DNA of 64,000 bases from Hamadaea sp. (GTDB lineage Bacteria > Actinomycetota > Actinomycetes > Mycobacteriales > Micromonosporaceae): the NCBI RefSeq assembly GCF_013362815.1, contig NZ_JABFVK010000058.1, positions 27,111-91,110 on the forward strand. Reading direction: 5' to 3'. Below are positions 23,642-32,247 of the stretch, piece by piece. The translations under genes and the position numbers were made by a program. Position 1 is the first letter of the stretch, and every line of letters starts with the position of its first letter. The notes under the pieces are model-generated. The model searched no databases. It was not told the DNA's origin and saw only the letters and a list, made by a program, of their open reading frames with translations.

Positions 23642-25303
23642 TCAGCAGCGTCGGTGGAGGGTGTTCTGCACGGGCCGGCGTAGTGGGTCGATGAAGGCTG
23701 GTGGGATGAACTCGGGGAAGCCGTCGGTTCTGATGCGTACTTCCCAGTGTCCGTGGTGGATTTCGCGGTGGTGGAAGCCACAAAGCAGGACAGAGTTCGC
23801 TAAACAGGTGGTTCCGCCGTCTGCCCACGCGTGGACGTGGTGGCCGTCGCACCACTGCGGTGGGCGATCACAGCCGGGGAAGGCGCATCCGTTGTCCCGC
23901 AACACAAGCGCGCGTCGTAGTGGGCCCTCGATGAGGCGGCGGGCGCGGCCGACGTCGAGGACCTGGCCCTCGCCGCCCAACACGGCCGGGATGATGATCG
24001 CGTCACACGCCAGACGGCGCACAGTCTCGGGCGTCAGTAGGTCGCCGGTGTCCAGTAGTCCCGCACCGACCTTGGCTTTCAGCTGCTCCCACGGCAAAGT
24101 GATCGTCAGATGCGGCTTCTCGCCACCGTTGTCCGGCAGCTCCCCGGCGTGCAGGATCCGCTCGCACAGCTCGATCAGCGCGTCGGCGCGGCGGGCACCG
24201 GCCGACCGCAGATCCGGATCACCCGGCAACACCCGGCCGGTCCGGCCCCTCGCGCCGTGCGACGGATGCGCTTCGCCTGCCGGATCCGCCTCGGCCGCCG
24301 TCGCCACGCCGGGTACCGCGCCGCCGCCTGCCACGCCTGAGCTGTCTGCCGTGGTCGGGCTGCCTGCCATAGTCGCGCTGCCGGTGGAGGTCGTGCTGCC
24401 TGCGATCGGGTCCTGTCCCGAGGCTGACGCCCGGGCGAGAGTGGGCGCGTATACGTCCGGCGCAGCGCCACTGCCAGCGTCCAGAGCTGGGCCAGACCCG
24501 CCGAACGCCGAATGATCGCCGTTGCCGCCGTACGGTGCGCCGAGGTCCGACTGGCCACCGCTGAGATCCGGCAGATCCGGGCGGTCGGCGCTGAGCGTTT
24601 GGTCTGCGACGGCAGTTGGTGCTGGGCGGCGTGGTGCCGACAGCGGATCTATTGCGGCGCGGAGGATCGCGGCCATCTCCGCGTCCAAGACTCCGCGGAT
24701 ACGGTATTCGCCTTCGCCGTAGGGGATGAGGGTGAAGTCTCGCCGGTCGTGCGCCGATCGTTCAGCCCGTTCCAGCTCCTTGCGTAGGCGTTGTTCGGCG
24801 ATCTCCGGGGCGACCAGCTCCAGGATCTGCGACCGGTACTTTTCCAGCACCTCTGGCCGCAGCCGCTCCTCGACCGCCAGCTTGGTCAATACCTCGCCCG
24901 CTTTGGCCTTGCCCAGGTCGCCCACGGCGCTCGGCAGATCGTGCACGGTCTTGGCGATCACCTGCGCCTGACCGACGTTGACCTGATCCGCGGACAGGGC
25001 CTGCTCGGCTGCCGGGACCGCGGGCAGCTGCCGGGCGAGTTTGGCCCACTGTTCGGCGTCACGGTGCCGGATCGCCAGCAGAAACGTCAGCCAGTTCGCC
25101 GTACCCGTCGCACCGGCGGTGTACGGAACCTCCCGGCCCTCAGCGGTGCCGACCAATACGAGCATTCGGGCCGACAACCGTTGCATCAACGCGAACGTGC
25201 GCCGGACTTCGTCGGTGATCTCCGCGTCGGACAACGTCCACAGGGGAGCGGCAGCAAGCTCGGCGACATCCGCCTCTGCCTGCGCCAACACCCCCGTGCT
25301 CAT
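23642..25303 (-). CDS. DUF222/HNH endonuclease-like protein (13E12 repeat family)
   Basis: A protein of 553 residues. Residues about 25-230 are the DUF222 helical domain (ARMLVLVGTAEGREVPYTAG, later VNVGQAQVIAKTVHDLP). Residues about 235-345 are a low-complexity Gly/Ser/Asp/Pro linker. The C-terminal third ends with an HNH domain: CAFPGCDRPPQWCDGHHVHA, then NSVLLCGFHHREIHHGHW, the zinc and H-N-H elements in place. Relatives occur in many copies in actinomycete genomes and have been linked to mobile DNA, though their function is unproven. The linker is longer than usual. No transposase or repeat borders are visible. Confidence 0.85.
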   Translation of the reverse strand: MSTGVLAQAEADVAELAAAPLWTLSDAEITDEVRRTFALMQRLSARMLVLVGTAEGREVPYTAGATGTANWLTFLLAIRHRDAEQWAKLARQLPAVPAAEQALSADQVNVGQAQVIAKTVHDLPSAVGDLGKAKAGEVLTKLAVEERLRPEVLEKYRSQILELVAPEIAEQRLRKELERAERSAHDRRDFTLIPYGEGEYRIRGVLDAEMAAILRAAIDPLSAPRRPAPTAVADQTLSADRPDLPDLSGGQSDLGAPYGGNGDHSAFGGSGPALDAGSGAAPDVYAPTLARASASGQDPIAGSTTSTGSATMAGSPTTADSSGVAGGGAVPGVATAAEADPAGEAHPSHGARGRTGRVLPGDPDLRSAGARRADALIELCERILHAGELPDNGGEKPHLTITLPWEQLKAKVGAGLLDTGDLLTPETVRRLACDAIIIPAVLGGEGQVLDVGRARRLIEGPLRRALVLRDNGCAFPGCDRPPQWCDGHHVHAWADGGTTCLANSVLLCGFHHREIHHGHWEVRIRTDGFPEFIPPAFIDPLRRPVQNTLHRRC

Positions 25304-25485
25304 GACCCAATGTTAGAACGCCTGTCGGACCACTAACCGGGGGAAAACCCAAACCGGCACACAAGATGCCGATAACGATCAACCCCTTGACCCGTCCACA
25401 TCAGATAGTCTCCTAGGACGCCTTAGGCGGTGAGTCTGACGCCTCGGGCTCGGATCGTCGCCAAGGCCTCGATGCGGTGCGGACG

Positions 25486-25520
25486 ACAGCGCCCGCGGCC
25501 GGGGTGGCCGCGGGCGCTGT
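25486..25520 (-). terminator. Strong intrinsic terminator-like hairpin
   Basis: A perfect 15-bp stem (ACAGCGCCCGCGGCC 25486-25500 with its inverse 25506-25520) and a 5-nt loop lie just downstream of the S8 protease stop (25552). No long U tract follows, as is common in high-GC terminators. Confidence 0.75.
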
Positions 25521-25551
25521 GGTTAGGGGATCAGCGACGAGCCGAGAAGCG

Positions 25552-28500
25552 TCAGACGCCGCTCGGGCAAGGTGGGTCCGATTCCAGCAGGAAGTCCGCC
25601 GTACGCACGATGCCGGCCTCGACCTTCACCGTGATCGCCTGCGGAATCCAGCCGTCCTTGGCCACGATCACCTGGTAGGTGCCCTTCGGCAGCCACCAGG
25701 CGTACGCGCCCGAGGCGTCGGCGTGCAACGTGTAGCCGACGGTCGGGTCGGTCGTGAGGTTGAGGCGGATGACTGCCTTCACACCGACGTGCGTACCGGA
25801 GCACGACAGGCCGGCGACCGTGCCCTGGACTTTGCCCCAGGACGTCGGCGGCGAGACGTTCATCTCGACGCTCACCGGCGCGATCGGGTACGGCGTTTCG
25901 GCTCGCAGCCCGAATTGTGCGGTGTACTTGCCCGGTTGGGCCACGCCCGCCGCGGCGGTCGCCGTCAAGGTGACGGTGATGGTGCGGGACTTGCCCGCAG
26001 CCAGCGTGAAGGTGCTCGGCGTCTCGCTCAGCCACGGGACGTCCGCGGCCTCGTCACAGTCGCCCAGGCCGGGCAGCGTCTCCGAGGTCTTGGAGCCGAC
26101 GAAGGACGACGGCGAGCCGCCGATCTTGTAGAAGCCGCAGGCTCCGGCGCCGCGGTAGACGGTGAACTGGGTGTTCGGGCCGTCGGACCAGGTGTTGGTG
26201 GCCGGGTCGTAGGCGACCGTGCGGTTGGTGATGGCGGTCGAGCCCGCCGTCACGCCACCGGCGAGGACGAACAGGCCGCCCGCGGCGGACCCGGCCGAGC
26301 CCCACAGATCCAGCGGCGCGTCCGCGATCGGCGACCATCCGGTGGCCGGGTCGAGGGCGAAGCCGTTGGACCAGTCCGAGTCACCGGAGCCGCCGGCGCA
26401 GTAGATCTTTCCGCTGATGCCGCCGCAGGAGATCCACGACGCGTCCAACGGGTACGCCGGACCGGAGCTGAACGTGCCGGTCGCGGGGTCGAAGACCACC
26501 ACGTCGTCGCTGGCCGTGCAGGAGTCGTCGCCGCAACCGCCGACAAGATAGATCTTGCCGTTGGCGACGCCGACGCCGGCCGTGGCCCGCGCGGCCGGGT
26601 TGGTCGCGCCGGAGACGGTGGACCAGCTACCCGTGGCCGGGTCGAAGACGTCCACTGTGGTCACCGGAGCACCGTCACCGGACCAGCCGCCGAGTACGTA
26701 GATCTTCCCGCCAGCAGCGGCGACCTGTGGCTTCGTTCGCCCGATCGGCATGTTCGGCAGCGCCGTCCAGGTGTTGTCGTTCGGATCGTAGACGAAGGCC
26801 TTGTTCTCCAGGCCCGTGTCGATGCCGCCACCGATCGAGTAGACCTTGCCGTTCAGTGTGGCCGCCGAGTTGTCGAACACCTCGTCCGGGTAGTCCGCGA
26901 TGGACTGCCAGGCCGCGTTCGGCGCGCTCGCGCGGGCCGGGACGGTGGTCGACTTGACGCCGCGCAAGGCGGTGCTGGCCTTCTCGGTCAGCTTGATCGT
27001 CTGCAGGTCGGCGCCCTTCTTGCCGAGGATCTCGAAGGTGCCGGCCCGTTCCAGCAGGTCGACGGTGGCCGTCGCCGAGCCGGTGTTGGTCACCGTCACC
27101 GTGGTCTTGCGTACGGTGCCGTAGGGCTGGAACGCCTGGATCGTGGTGGGTGTGACGGTCAGCCGCGGCGACTTCAGCGCGAAGTCGGCCCGCTTGTTGG
27201 CGTCGGCCACCACCGTCACCGACTTCGTGAGCGCGTTGTACGGGCTCTTGGTGGCGGTGAACGAGTGGGCGCCGACCGCGCTGGAGAACAGCCAGTAGTA
27301 GCCGTCGCCGACCGCCGGGTCGTCGGCCGTGGCCACCGAGGTCGCCGTTTCGGCCGGGACGTCGACGGAGGCGACCTTCGCCCCGACCAGACCGGTCGTG
27401 GTGTTCGCGTCGGTCACGAACCCGGTGACGAGCCCGCCGTCGGCCGCCGTGCAGCCACGGTCAACCAGCTGCACGTTGTCGACCTCCCACCACCAGGCGA
27501 AGGTGCCCTTGTAGTGGAAGCGAATCTGGGCGGTGGCTGAACCGGCCAGACCGGCCAGGGCGAGTTGCTCCACGCGCGGTCCACGGGCCGCGGTCGTGGA
27601 CTGGTGCAGGACGGTGGTCCAGGTGGTTCCGCCGTCGGTGCTGATGTCGACGTCGCCGAACGAGTTGCTGAACGCCCGGTAGTCGTTGTTGAACCGCAGG
27701 TACGGCAGGTTCGTCCCGGACAGGTCCAGCACCGGGGTCACCAGCGAGGTGTCCTCGGTCTTGCCCGAGCCGGCCTTGTCGCTGTCCATGATGGCGAAGC
27801 CGCCCGTGCCGCCGGTCAGGTTGCCGCGCTTGCCCGGGTCGTCGAACGCCCAGACCGGGTTGGTGCCCTGGTGGTTCACCACGGTCCAGTTCGCTGGGGT
27901 GCTGGTCGTGTCGAATGACTCCGACAGGATCGGGTCGCTGAAGTTCACCTTGTACCCGGGTGCGGTGCAGTCCCGAGCGACCGGCAGCGACAGGTTGACC
28001 GTCTTGCCCGTGGCGCCCAGCGTCACCGCGGTGGTGGTCGTCTGATAACCCGGGATCTTCGCGCTCGTGGCGAGCGAGTGGGTGGTGTTGCCCGGCAACG
28101 TCACCGAGTACGCCCCGGTGAACGGGTTGGTGAAGATCGGGTCCCGGCCGGGGATGTCGATCCGGGCGTACAGCGGCCAGCCGTGGCCCGACCCGTCGGT
28201 CACCTTGCCGCTGACGGTCACCATCGGCGCGGAGACCAGGGCGAAGTCCTGCGTCGCGGTGCCGTTCTCGGGCACGGTGACGGTCACCGTCTCGTCGTGG
28301 TATCCGTACTTGCTCGCGGTCACCGACTGGTCTCCGGCGGGCAAGGTCAGCGAGTAGGTGCCATTCGCCGCCGTGGTGGTGGACCGGCCACTCGACGAGA
28401 CCGTGGCCGCTGCGATCGGCGTACCAGTTGAATCGTCGCGGACAATGCCTGTCACGATTCCGGACGGTCCGCGCGGAGCCAGGGTGACCGCCTGGTACGC

Positions 28501-29886
28501 GTCGAGCCGGCCCTCGCCGAAGACGTTGTTGTCGGCGGCGGTGCCCCCGCAGCTGGTGTCGTCTACGTCGCGGCCGGACTGGTCGAGTAGCGTGCGCGTG
28601 GCCGCGACGTCACCGCGCAGGGCGGGGGCGGCGGACCACATGAGCGCGACGGTGCCGGAGACGTGCGGTGACGCCATCGACGTGCCGCTGCCGGAGCCGT
28701 AGCCGCCGGGCACCGAGGAGCGGACATTCACGCCCGGGGCGGAGATGTTGGGCTTGACCCCGCCGTCGATCGCGGACGCGCCGCGGCCGGAGAACGAGGC
28801 GATGTTCCCGCTGATGTCGTACGCGCCCGCCGAGTAGACCTGCGGGTTGTCACCGGGCGAACCGGCGCTGCCGCACGCGGGACCGTCGTTGCCGTTGGAG
28901 AAGGCCGGGAAGATGCCGGCCGCGATCCACGCGTCGACGGTCGGACCGTACCACGGGTCGCCGGGGTCGCCGCCCCACGAGTTGTTGACGACGTCCGGAT
29001 GCAGGTCGGGTCGCGGGTTGCCGCCGTTGAGATCGGTCGGCGCGAGCACCCACTGGCCGGCCGCGAGCAGTGACGCGTCGGAGCAGGTGTTGATCTCGCA
29101 GCCCTTGGCGGCGATCCACTTCGCGTCCGGCGCGACGCCGATGACGTTCGCCCCTTCGCCGCCCACCATCGTGCCCATGGTGTGCGTGCCGTGGCCGTTG
29201 TTGTCACAAGGCTTGCCGACGGGGCAGATGCCCGCCGGGTCGAACCAGTTGTAGTTGTGATCGAAGGTGCCGCCGCCGAGGTTGCCGCGGTACTTGTCGA
29301 CCAGCGCCGGGTGGGTGTATTCCACGCCGCTGTCGATGCTGGCGACCACGATGCCCGCGCCTCGGTCGGCGTACGCGCTCCAGACCTCGTTGGCCCGGAT
29401 GTTGGCGATGTTCCACTCGACGGCGTCCACAGTGGCCTCAAGCTGGCCGGCAGTCGGCTTCTCGAGGGCGTGCGCCCGGTTCGGCTCGATCGAGGCTACG
29501 CCGTCGAGCTTGGCCAGTTCCTCGGCGAGCGCCTTGTCGCCGTGGACCCAGATCGCGTTGGCGATCCAGAACGCCTTGTACGCGATCTTCCGCTCGTCGA
29601 GCAGCGCCCGCACATCCTTTTGGGAGCTCTCGGCGGTCGCCTTGAGCTCGGTGTAGACCTGTTCGGCCCGTTGCGTACGGGGCAGGCTCTTGGCCGGGCT
29701 CAGGTCGGCCTTGTCACGCAGGTAGACGAGGAAGTCGGTGGACTCGGCGGTGATCTCGCCGCTGATCGCCGCACTGGTCGCGGCGGCCGCGGGAGTGGCC
29801 AGGGCCGGTATAAGCCCGACCGTTAAAACGGTTCCAGCCAGCGCCGCGAGCAGCGCCCTCGGCCGGAATCTCCCAGGTGATGACAT
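25552..29886 (-). CDS. Giant secreted S8 subtilisin-like protease with kelch and carboxypeptidase-regulatory-like domains
   Basis: A protein of 1,444 residues. GGGAGGA before ATG 29886 fixes the start. Signal peptide (1-36), then an inhibitor I9-like propeptide (about 45-145), then the S8 catalytic domain (about 160-460): Asp in ASIDSGVEYTHP, His in NNGHGTHTMG, Asn in NSWGGDPGD, Ser in GSGTSMASPH. After it come two carboxypeptidase regulatory-like beta-sandwich modules, a MAM/jelly-roll-like region, another regulatory-like module, a kelch beta-propeller (about 985-1230, with repeated GGxIYxxGG and DxxTNTW), a low-complexity part and a last regulatory-like module. It is probably secreted and degrades extracellular protein, with the propeller and sandwiches binding cell or polymer surfaces. 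A strong hairpin follows the stop. Confidence 0.92.
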   Translation of the reverse strand: MSSPGRFRPRALLAALAGTVLTVGLIPALATPAAAATSAAISGEITAESTDFLVYLRDKADLSPAKSLPRTQRAEQVYTELKATAESSQKDVRALLDERKIAYKAFWIANAIWVHGDKALAEELAKLDGVASIEPNRAHALEKPTAGQLEATVDAVEWNIANIRANEVWSAYADRGAGIVVASIDSGVEYTHPALVDKYRGNLGGGTFDHNYNWFDPAGICPVGKPCDNNGHGTHTMGTMVGGEGANVIGVAPDAKWIAAKGCEINTCSDASLLAAGQWVLAPTDLNGGNPRPDLHPDVVNNSWGGDPGDPWYGPTVDAWIAAGIFPAFSNGNDGPACGSAGSPGDNPQVYSAGAYDISGNIASFSGRGASAIDGGVKPNISAPGVNVRSSVPGGYGSGSGTSMASPHVSGTVALMWSAAPALRGDVAATRTLLDQSGRDVDDTSCGGTAADNNVFGEGRLDAYQAVTLAPRGPSGIVTGIVRDDSTGTPIAAATVSSSGRSTTTAANGTYSLTLPAGDQSVTASKYGYHDETVTVTVPENGTATQDFALVSAPMVTVSGKVTDGSGHGWPLYARIDIPGRDPIFTNPFTGAYSVTLPGNTTHSLATSAKIPGYQTTTTAVTLGATGKTVNLSLPVARDCTAPGYKVNFSDPILSESFDTTSTPANWTVVNHQGTNPVWAFDDPGKRGNLTGGTGGFAIMDSDKAGSGKTEDTSLVTPVLDLSGTNLPYLRFNNDYRAFSNSFGDVDISTDGGTTWTTVLHQSTTAARGPRVEQLALAGLAGSATAQIRFHYKGTFAWWWEVDNVQLVDRGCTAADGGLVTGFVTDANTTTGLVGAKVASVDVPAETATSVATADDPAVGDGYYWLFSSAVGAHSFTATKSPYNALTKSVTVVADANKRADFALKSPRLTVTPTTIQAFQPYGTVRKTTVTVTNTGSATATVDLLERAGTFEILGKKGADLQTIKLTEKASTALRGVKSTTVPARASAPNAAWQSIADYPDEVFDNSAATLNGKVYSIGGGIDTGLENKAFVYDPNDNTWTALPNMPIGRTKPQVAAAGGKIYVLGGWSGDGAPVTTVDVFDPATGSWSTVSGATNPAARATAGVGVANGKIYLVGGCGDDSCTASDDVVVFDPATGTFSSGPAYPLDASWISCGGISGKIYCAGGSGDSDWSNGFALDPATGWSPIADAPLDLWGSAGSAAGGLFVLAGGVTAGSTAITNRTVAYDPATNTWSDGPNTQFTVYRGAGACGFYKIGGSPSSFVGSKTSETLPGLGDCDEAADVPWLSETPSTFTLAAGKSRTITVTLTATAAAGVAQPGKYTAQFGLRAETPYPIAPVSVEMNVSPPTSWGKVQGTVAGLSCSGTHVGVKAVIRLNLTTDPTVGYTLHADASGAYAWWLPKGTYQVIVAKDGWIPQAITVKVEAGIVRTADFLLESDPPCPSGV

Positions 29887-30126
29887 GTGTCCTCCCCGAT
29901 CAAGCGCAGGCCGGGTTCTCCGGCCCGCCCGTCGGGCTCGTGCCACACGGGCGCGCGCATGGAACTAATGATCTTTGTGGACGGTGGTGGCCATCAATGC
30001 CTGATGCCGGTCAACTCTCTGGCGGCTTTCCGGCGAATGGAGGACTTTCCGTCGGGATGGGGTTGACATCATCCGACGATTGGACTTGCCTGAAAGTTCT
30101 TCGACTGCCACCTGGGGAGGATGCGC
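29887..30126. promoter_or_regulatory. Divergent intergenic region of S8 protease and winged-helix gene
   Basis: A 240-bp gap between divergent starts. It holds ribosome sites at both ends (GGGAGGA before 29886 and GGGAGG before 30127). No confident -10/-35 pair was found. The downstream winged-helix gene is a reasonable candidate regulator of the protease. Confidence 0.3.
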
Positions 30127-30651
30127 ATGGTCGTCGGGGACCGGGCACTGATCGTTTGCGTTTCCGCCGACGTCGCGGTTCGCGAACGGCTGATGAGACA
30201 GCTCGATCCGGGCGGTCTCGTGCTGCTGTGCGCCGATCTGGACGAGCTGCGGGAGATCCTCTTTCCGGCGCTCTCGTCGGGCGGTGCGCTTTCGTCAGGC
30301 GGTGCGCTTTCGTCAGGCGGTGCGCTTTCGTCAGGCGGTGCGCTTTTGCCGGGCGGGCCGCCGGACGGCCTGGTGGTTGACCAAGTCGGCTTCAAGGCGA
30401 CCTGGCGCGGCCGGTCGCTTCCCCTGACGCGGCTCGAGCTGCGGATGCTCGGCTGCCTCGCTGAGCGTACGCAGGAGGTGTGGACCTATCAGGAGCTGTT
30501 CACAGCGGTGTGGGGGAGTGTCTATTTAGGAGACAGTGCGATTCTGCACTCGGCGATGAAGCGGTTGCGGGGGAAGCTTCGGACGACCGCTGGTGGGTTG
30601 GAGGTCGAGACCGTGCGCGGGATCGGGTATCGGCTCGCTGTTCGGGTTTGA
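30127..30651 (+). CDS. OmpR-type winged-helix regulator with degenerate receiver and tandem repeat
   Basis: A protein of 174 residues. The C-terminal part (about 78-172) is an OmpR/PhoB winged helix: LTRLELRMLGCLAERTQEVW, then YQELFTAVWG and HSAMKRLRGKL followed by ETVRGIGYRL. The N-terminal part (about 1-45; ALIVCVSADVAVRERLMRQ) looks like a shortened receiver without a clear phospho-acceptor Asp. Between the two lies a five-unit 18-bp tandem repeat encoding ALSSGG-type units. GGGAGG lies 6 nt before ATG 30127. There is no partner kinase beside it, so it is probably a phosphorylation-independent regulator. Confidence 0.82.
   Translation: MVVGDRALIVCVSADVAVRERLMRQLDPGGLVLLCADLDELREILFPALSSGGALSSGGALSSGGALSSGGALLPGGPPDGLVVDQVGFKATWRGRSLPLTRLELRMLGCLAERTQEVWTYQELFTAVWGSVYLGDSAILHSAMKRLRGKLRTTAGGLEVETVRGIGYRLAVRV
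30268..30357 (+). repeat. 18-bp in-frame tandem repeat, 5 copies
   Basis: Units of GCGCTTTCGTCAGGCGGT start at 30268, 30286, 30304, 30322 and 30340; the inner three are identical. They encode ALSSGG hexapeptides in the linker of the winged-helix regulator. Copy number is likely to vary between strains. Confidence 0.92.
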
Positions 30652-30737
30652 CTTGTTCGTTTCGCTCGCTCCGCTCGCTTTGGGGTGGCGGCGCGGTTCG
30701 TTCGCGTTATCCCTGGCGGTTCGCTCGCGGTTCGTTC

Positions 30738-30800
30738 GCGTTATCCCGGGATGTTGCGGTTATTCGGCGGCGGGAGGCCGCGTTATCCGGCGTAACGCGA
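30738..30800. repeat. 63-bp palindromic element, copy D
   Basis: Begins GCGTTATCCCGGGATGTTGC and ends GGCCGCGTTATCCGGCGTAA with a final CGCGA. Copies E and F share its internal bases almost exactly. Confidence 0.8.
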
Positions 30801-30844
30801 GCGGCCGGGCGCCGGGATGACGCGAGTGGCTGGGTGCCGGCGTG

Positions 30845-31126
30845 ACGCGAGTGGCTGCGATGGGTGGCGGGCGCAGCGGTTGGGGGCGGGCGACGGTTTG
30901 GTCTTGGTGGGTGCGGCTGCGATGCGGTCACGTATCCCGGGATGTTGCGGTTATTCGGCGGCGGGAGGCCGCGTTATCCGGCGTAACGCGAGTGGCTGGG
31001 ATGGGTGGCGGGCGCAGCGGTTGGGGGCGGGCGACGGTTTGGTCTTGGTGGGTGCGGCTGGGATGCGGTCACGTATCCCGGGATATTGCGGTTATCCGGC
31101 GGCGCACAGCCGCGTTATCCGGCATA
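30845..31126. repeat. 141-bp tandem duplication, 2 copies
   Basis: Copies 30845-30985 and 30986-31126 start with ACGCGAGTGGCT and agree at nearly every base, including the enclosed palindromic element. It probably arose by unequal recombination or slippage. Confidence 0.88.
30931..30991. repeat. 63-bp palindromic element, copy E
   Basis: Begins CGTATCCCGGGATGTTGCGG and ends GCGTTATCCGGCGTAACGCG. The left GCGTTATC is altered to ACGTATC. It lies within the first 141-bp unit and runs into the second. Confidence 0.75.
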
Positions 31127-31131
31127 ACTCG
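31072..31131. repeat. 63-bp palindromic element, copy F
   Basis: Begins CGTATCCCGGGATATTGCGG and ends GCGTTATCCGGCATAACTCG. It lies in the second 141-bp unit, with several substitutions relative to copy E. Confidence 0.72.
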
Positions 31132-31245
31132 AGCGGCCGGGCGCCGAGTAACGCGAGCGGCCGGGCGCCGAGTAACGCGAACGGGGCGGGCGGCCGGAGA
31201 CGCGAGCCGGGGCGGGCGGCCGGAGACGCGAGCGGGCGGGACGAG
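31127..31245. repeat. 24-25 bp tandem units
   Basis: About five units of ACGCGAGCGGCCGGGCGCCG followed by AGTA, changing to a GGGGCGGGCGGCCGGAG variant in the later units. Degenerate and non-coding in appearance. Confidence 0.7.
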
Positions 31246-31482
31246 CGCGAGGCGACGGCGTAACGCGAACGGAGCGACCACGGTGTCACGTTCGACGAGC
31301 GGCCCCGGAGAACGCCGGTGCTGGTGGGAACGGTCTCGGCGAGCTGCGTGGTGATCATCCGAGCCGCTACCCGCAGCGGCGTGCCAGATTCGATTAACTC
31401 TATTTACCAATCTGTCAACTTACTTTAAAGTGCCTCGCAAGCGGAGGCCCCGGCGGGTCTCCCGGAAAGCGAGGAGAGCAAC

Positions 31483-32247
31483 GTGCGAAGACTCATCGTC
31501 CTCCCGCTCCTGGCGGTGGGGGCGCTCATCGGCTCCCTGGTCGTGGCGGTGAGCCCGGCCAACGCCCACGGTTACGTCTCGTCACCGCTGAGCCGCCAGG
31601 CGATGTGCGCACAGGGCCGGGTTTCGGCGTCCACCTGTGGCGACATCATCTACGAGCCGCAGAGCGTCGAGGCGCCCAAGGGCTCGCTGCAGTGCAACGG
31701 CGGCGGCTCCCGGTTCGCCGTCCTGAACGACAACAGCATCAACTGGCCCACCACCTCGGTCGGCGGCACGGTGACGTTCACCTGGACGTTCACCGCGTTC
31801 CATCGCACGACCGACTTCGAGTACTTCGTGGGCAACACCAGGATCGCGGTGTTCAGCGGCAACAACTCGCCGCCGCCGCAGGGGCTGACCCACACGTTCA
31901 GCCTCGGTGGGCGTACCGGACGGGTCACCGTACTCGCCCGGTGGAACATCGCCGACACCATCAACGCGTTCTACTCCTGTGTGGACCTCCAGGTCGGCGG
32001 GGGCGGCACGGCCAGCCCCTCCCCGTCGCCGAGCGCGACGCGTACCTCGTCGCCGTCGCCGTCTCCGACCAAGGCCTCGCCGACCCCGACCGCCACGTCG
32101 GGCACTACGACGTGGGCTGCCGGAACGGCGTACAAGATCGGTGACGTCGTGACCTACAACGGCGTCAGCTACCGGTGCATCCAGGCGCACACCGCCCTCG
32201 TCGGCTGGGAACCCCCGAACACCCCCGCCCTCTGGAGCAAGGTGTAG
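31483..32247 (+). CDS. AA10 lytic polysaccharide monooxygenase with CBM5/12
   Basis: A protein of 254 residues. Signal peptide 1-28, cleaved before His29 (ANA|HGYVSSPLSR), so the mature N-terminal His forms the copper 'histidine brace'; a second brace His is probably that in TAFHRTTDFEYF. AA10 catalytic domain 29-168, a Ser/Pro/Thr linker (about 172-207), then a chitin-binding CBM5/12 (about 209-254: WAAGTAYKIGDVVTYNGVSY). The enzyme cleaves crystalline chitin (or cellulose) oxidatively outside the cell; the CBM5/12 favours chitin. The ATG-equivalent GTG 31483 follows GAGGAGAG. The TAG overlaps the next gene's start by 1 bp. Confidence 0.95.
   Translation: MRRLIVLPLLAVGALIGSLVVAVSPANAHGYVSSPLSRQAMCAQGRVSASTCGDIIYEPQSVEAPKGSLQCNGGGSRFAVLNDNSINWPTTSVGGTVTFTWTFTAFHRTTDFEYFVGNTRIAVFSGNNSPPPQGLTHTFSLGGRTGRVTVLARWNIADTINAFYSCVDLQVGGGGTASPSPSPSATRTSSPSPSPTKASPTPTATSGTTTWAAGTAYKIGDVVTYNGVSYRCIQAHTALVGWEPPNTPALWSKV

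Larger units (their letters stand above)
30652..31482. other. 830-bp gene-free region of dispersed and tandem repeats
   Basis: It contains three copies (D, E, F) of the 63-bp palindromic element. Two of these lie inside a 141-bp tandem duplication, followed by 24-25 bp tandem units (31127-31245). The open frames translate into monotonous RNASGRAPS-type strings and are not credible genes. The last 100 bp are more AT-rich and should hold the LPMO promoter. I see no other gene. Confidence 0.7.

Noticed and set aside
23642..25303. Mobile element around the HNH gene
   Set aside because: No inverted ends, target duplication, integrase or transposase was found; the DUF222/HNH gene alone is not evidence of a mobile element.
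25477..27540. Long plus-strand frames across the S8 protease gene
   Set aside because: Shadows with low-complexity Arg/Gly/Asp/Val translation; the minus-strand protease and kelch motifs are conclusive.
30652..31354. Frames translating into RNASGRAPS-like repeats
   Set aside because: Made of tandem repeats and palindromic elements; no start context or domain.
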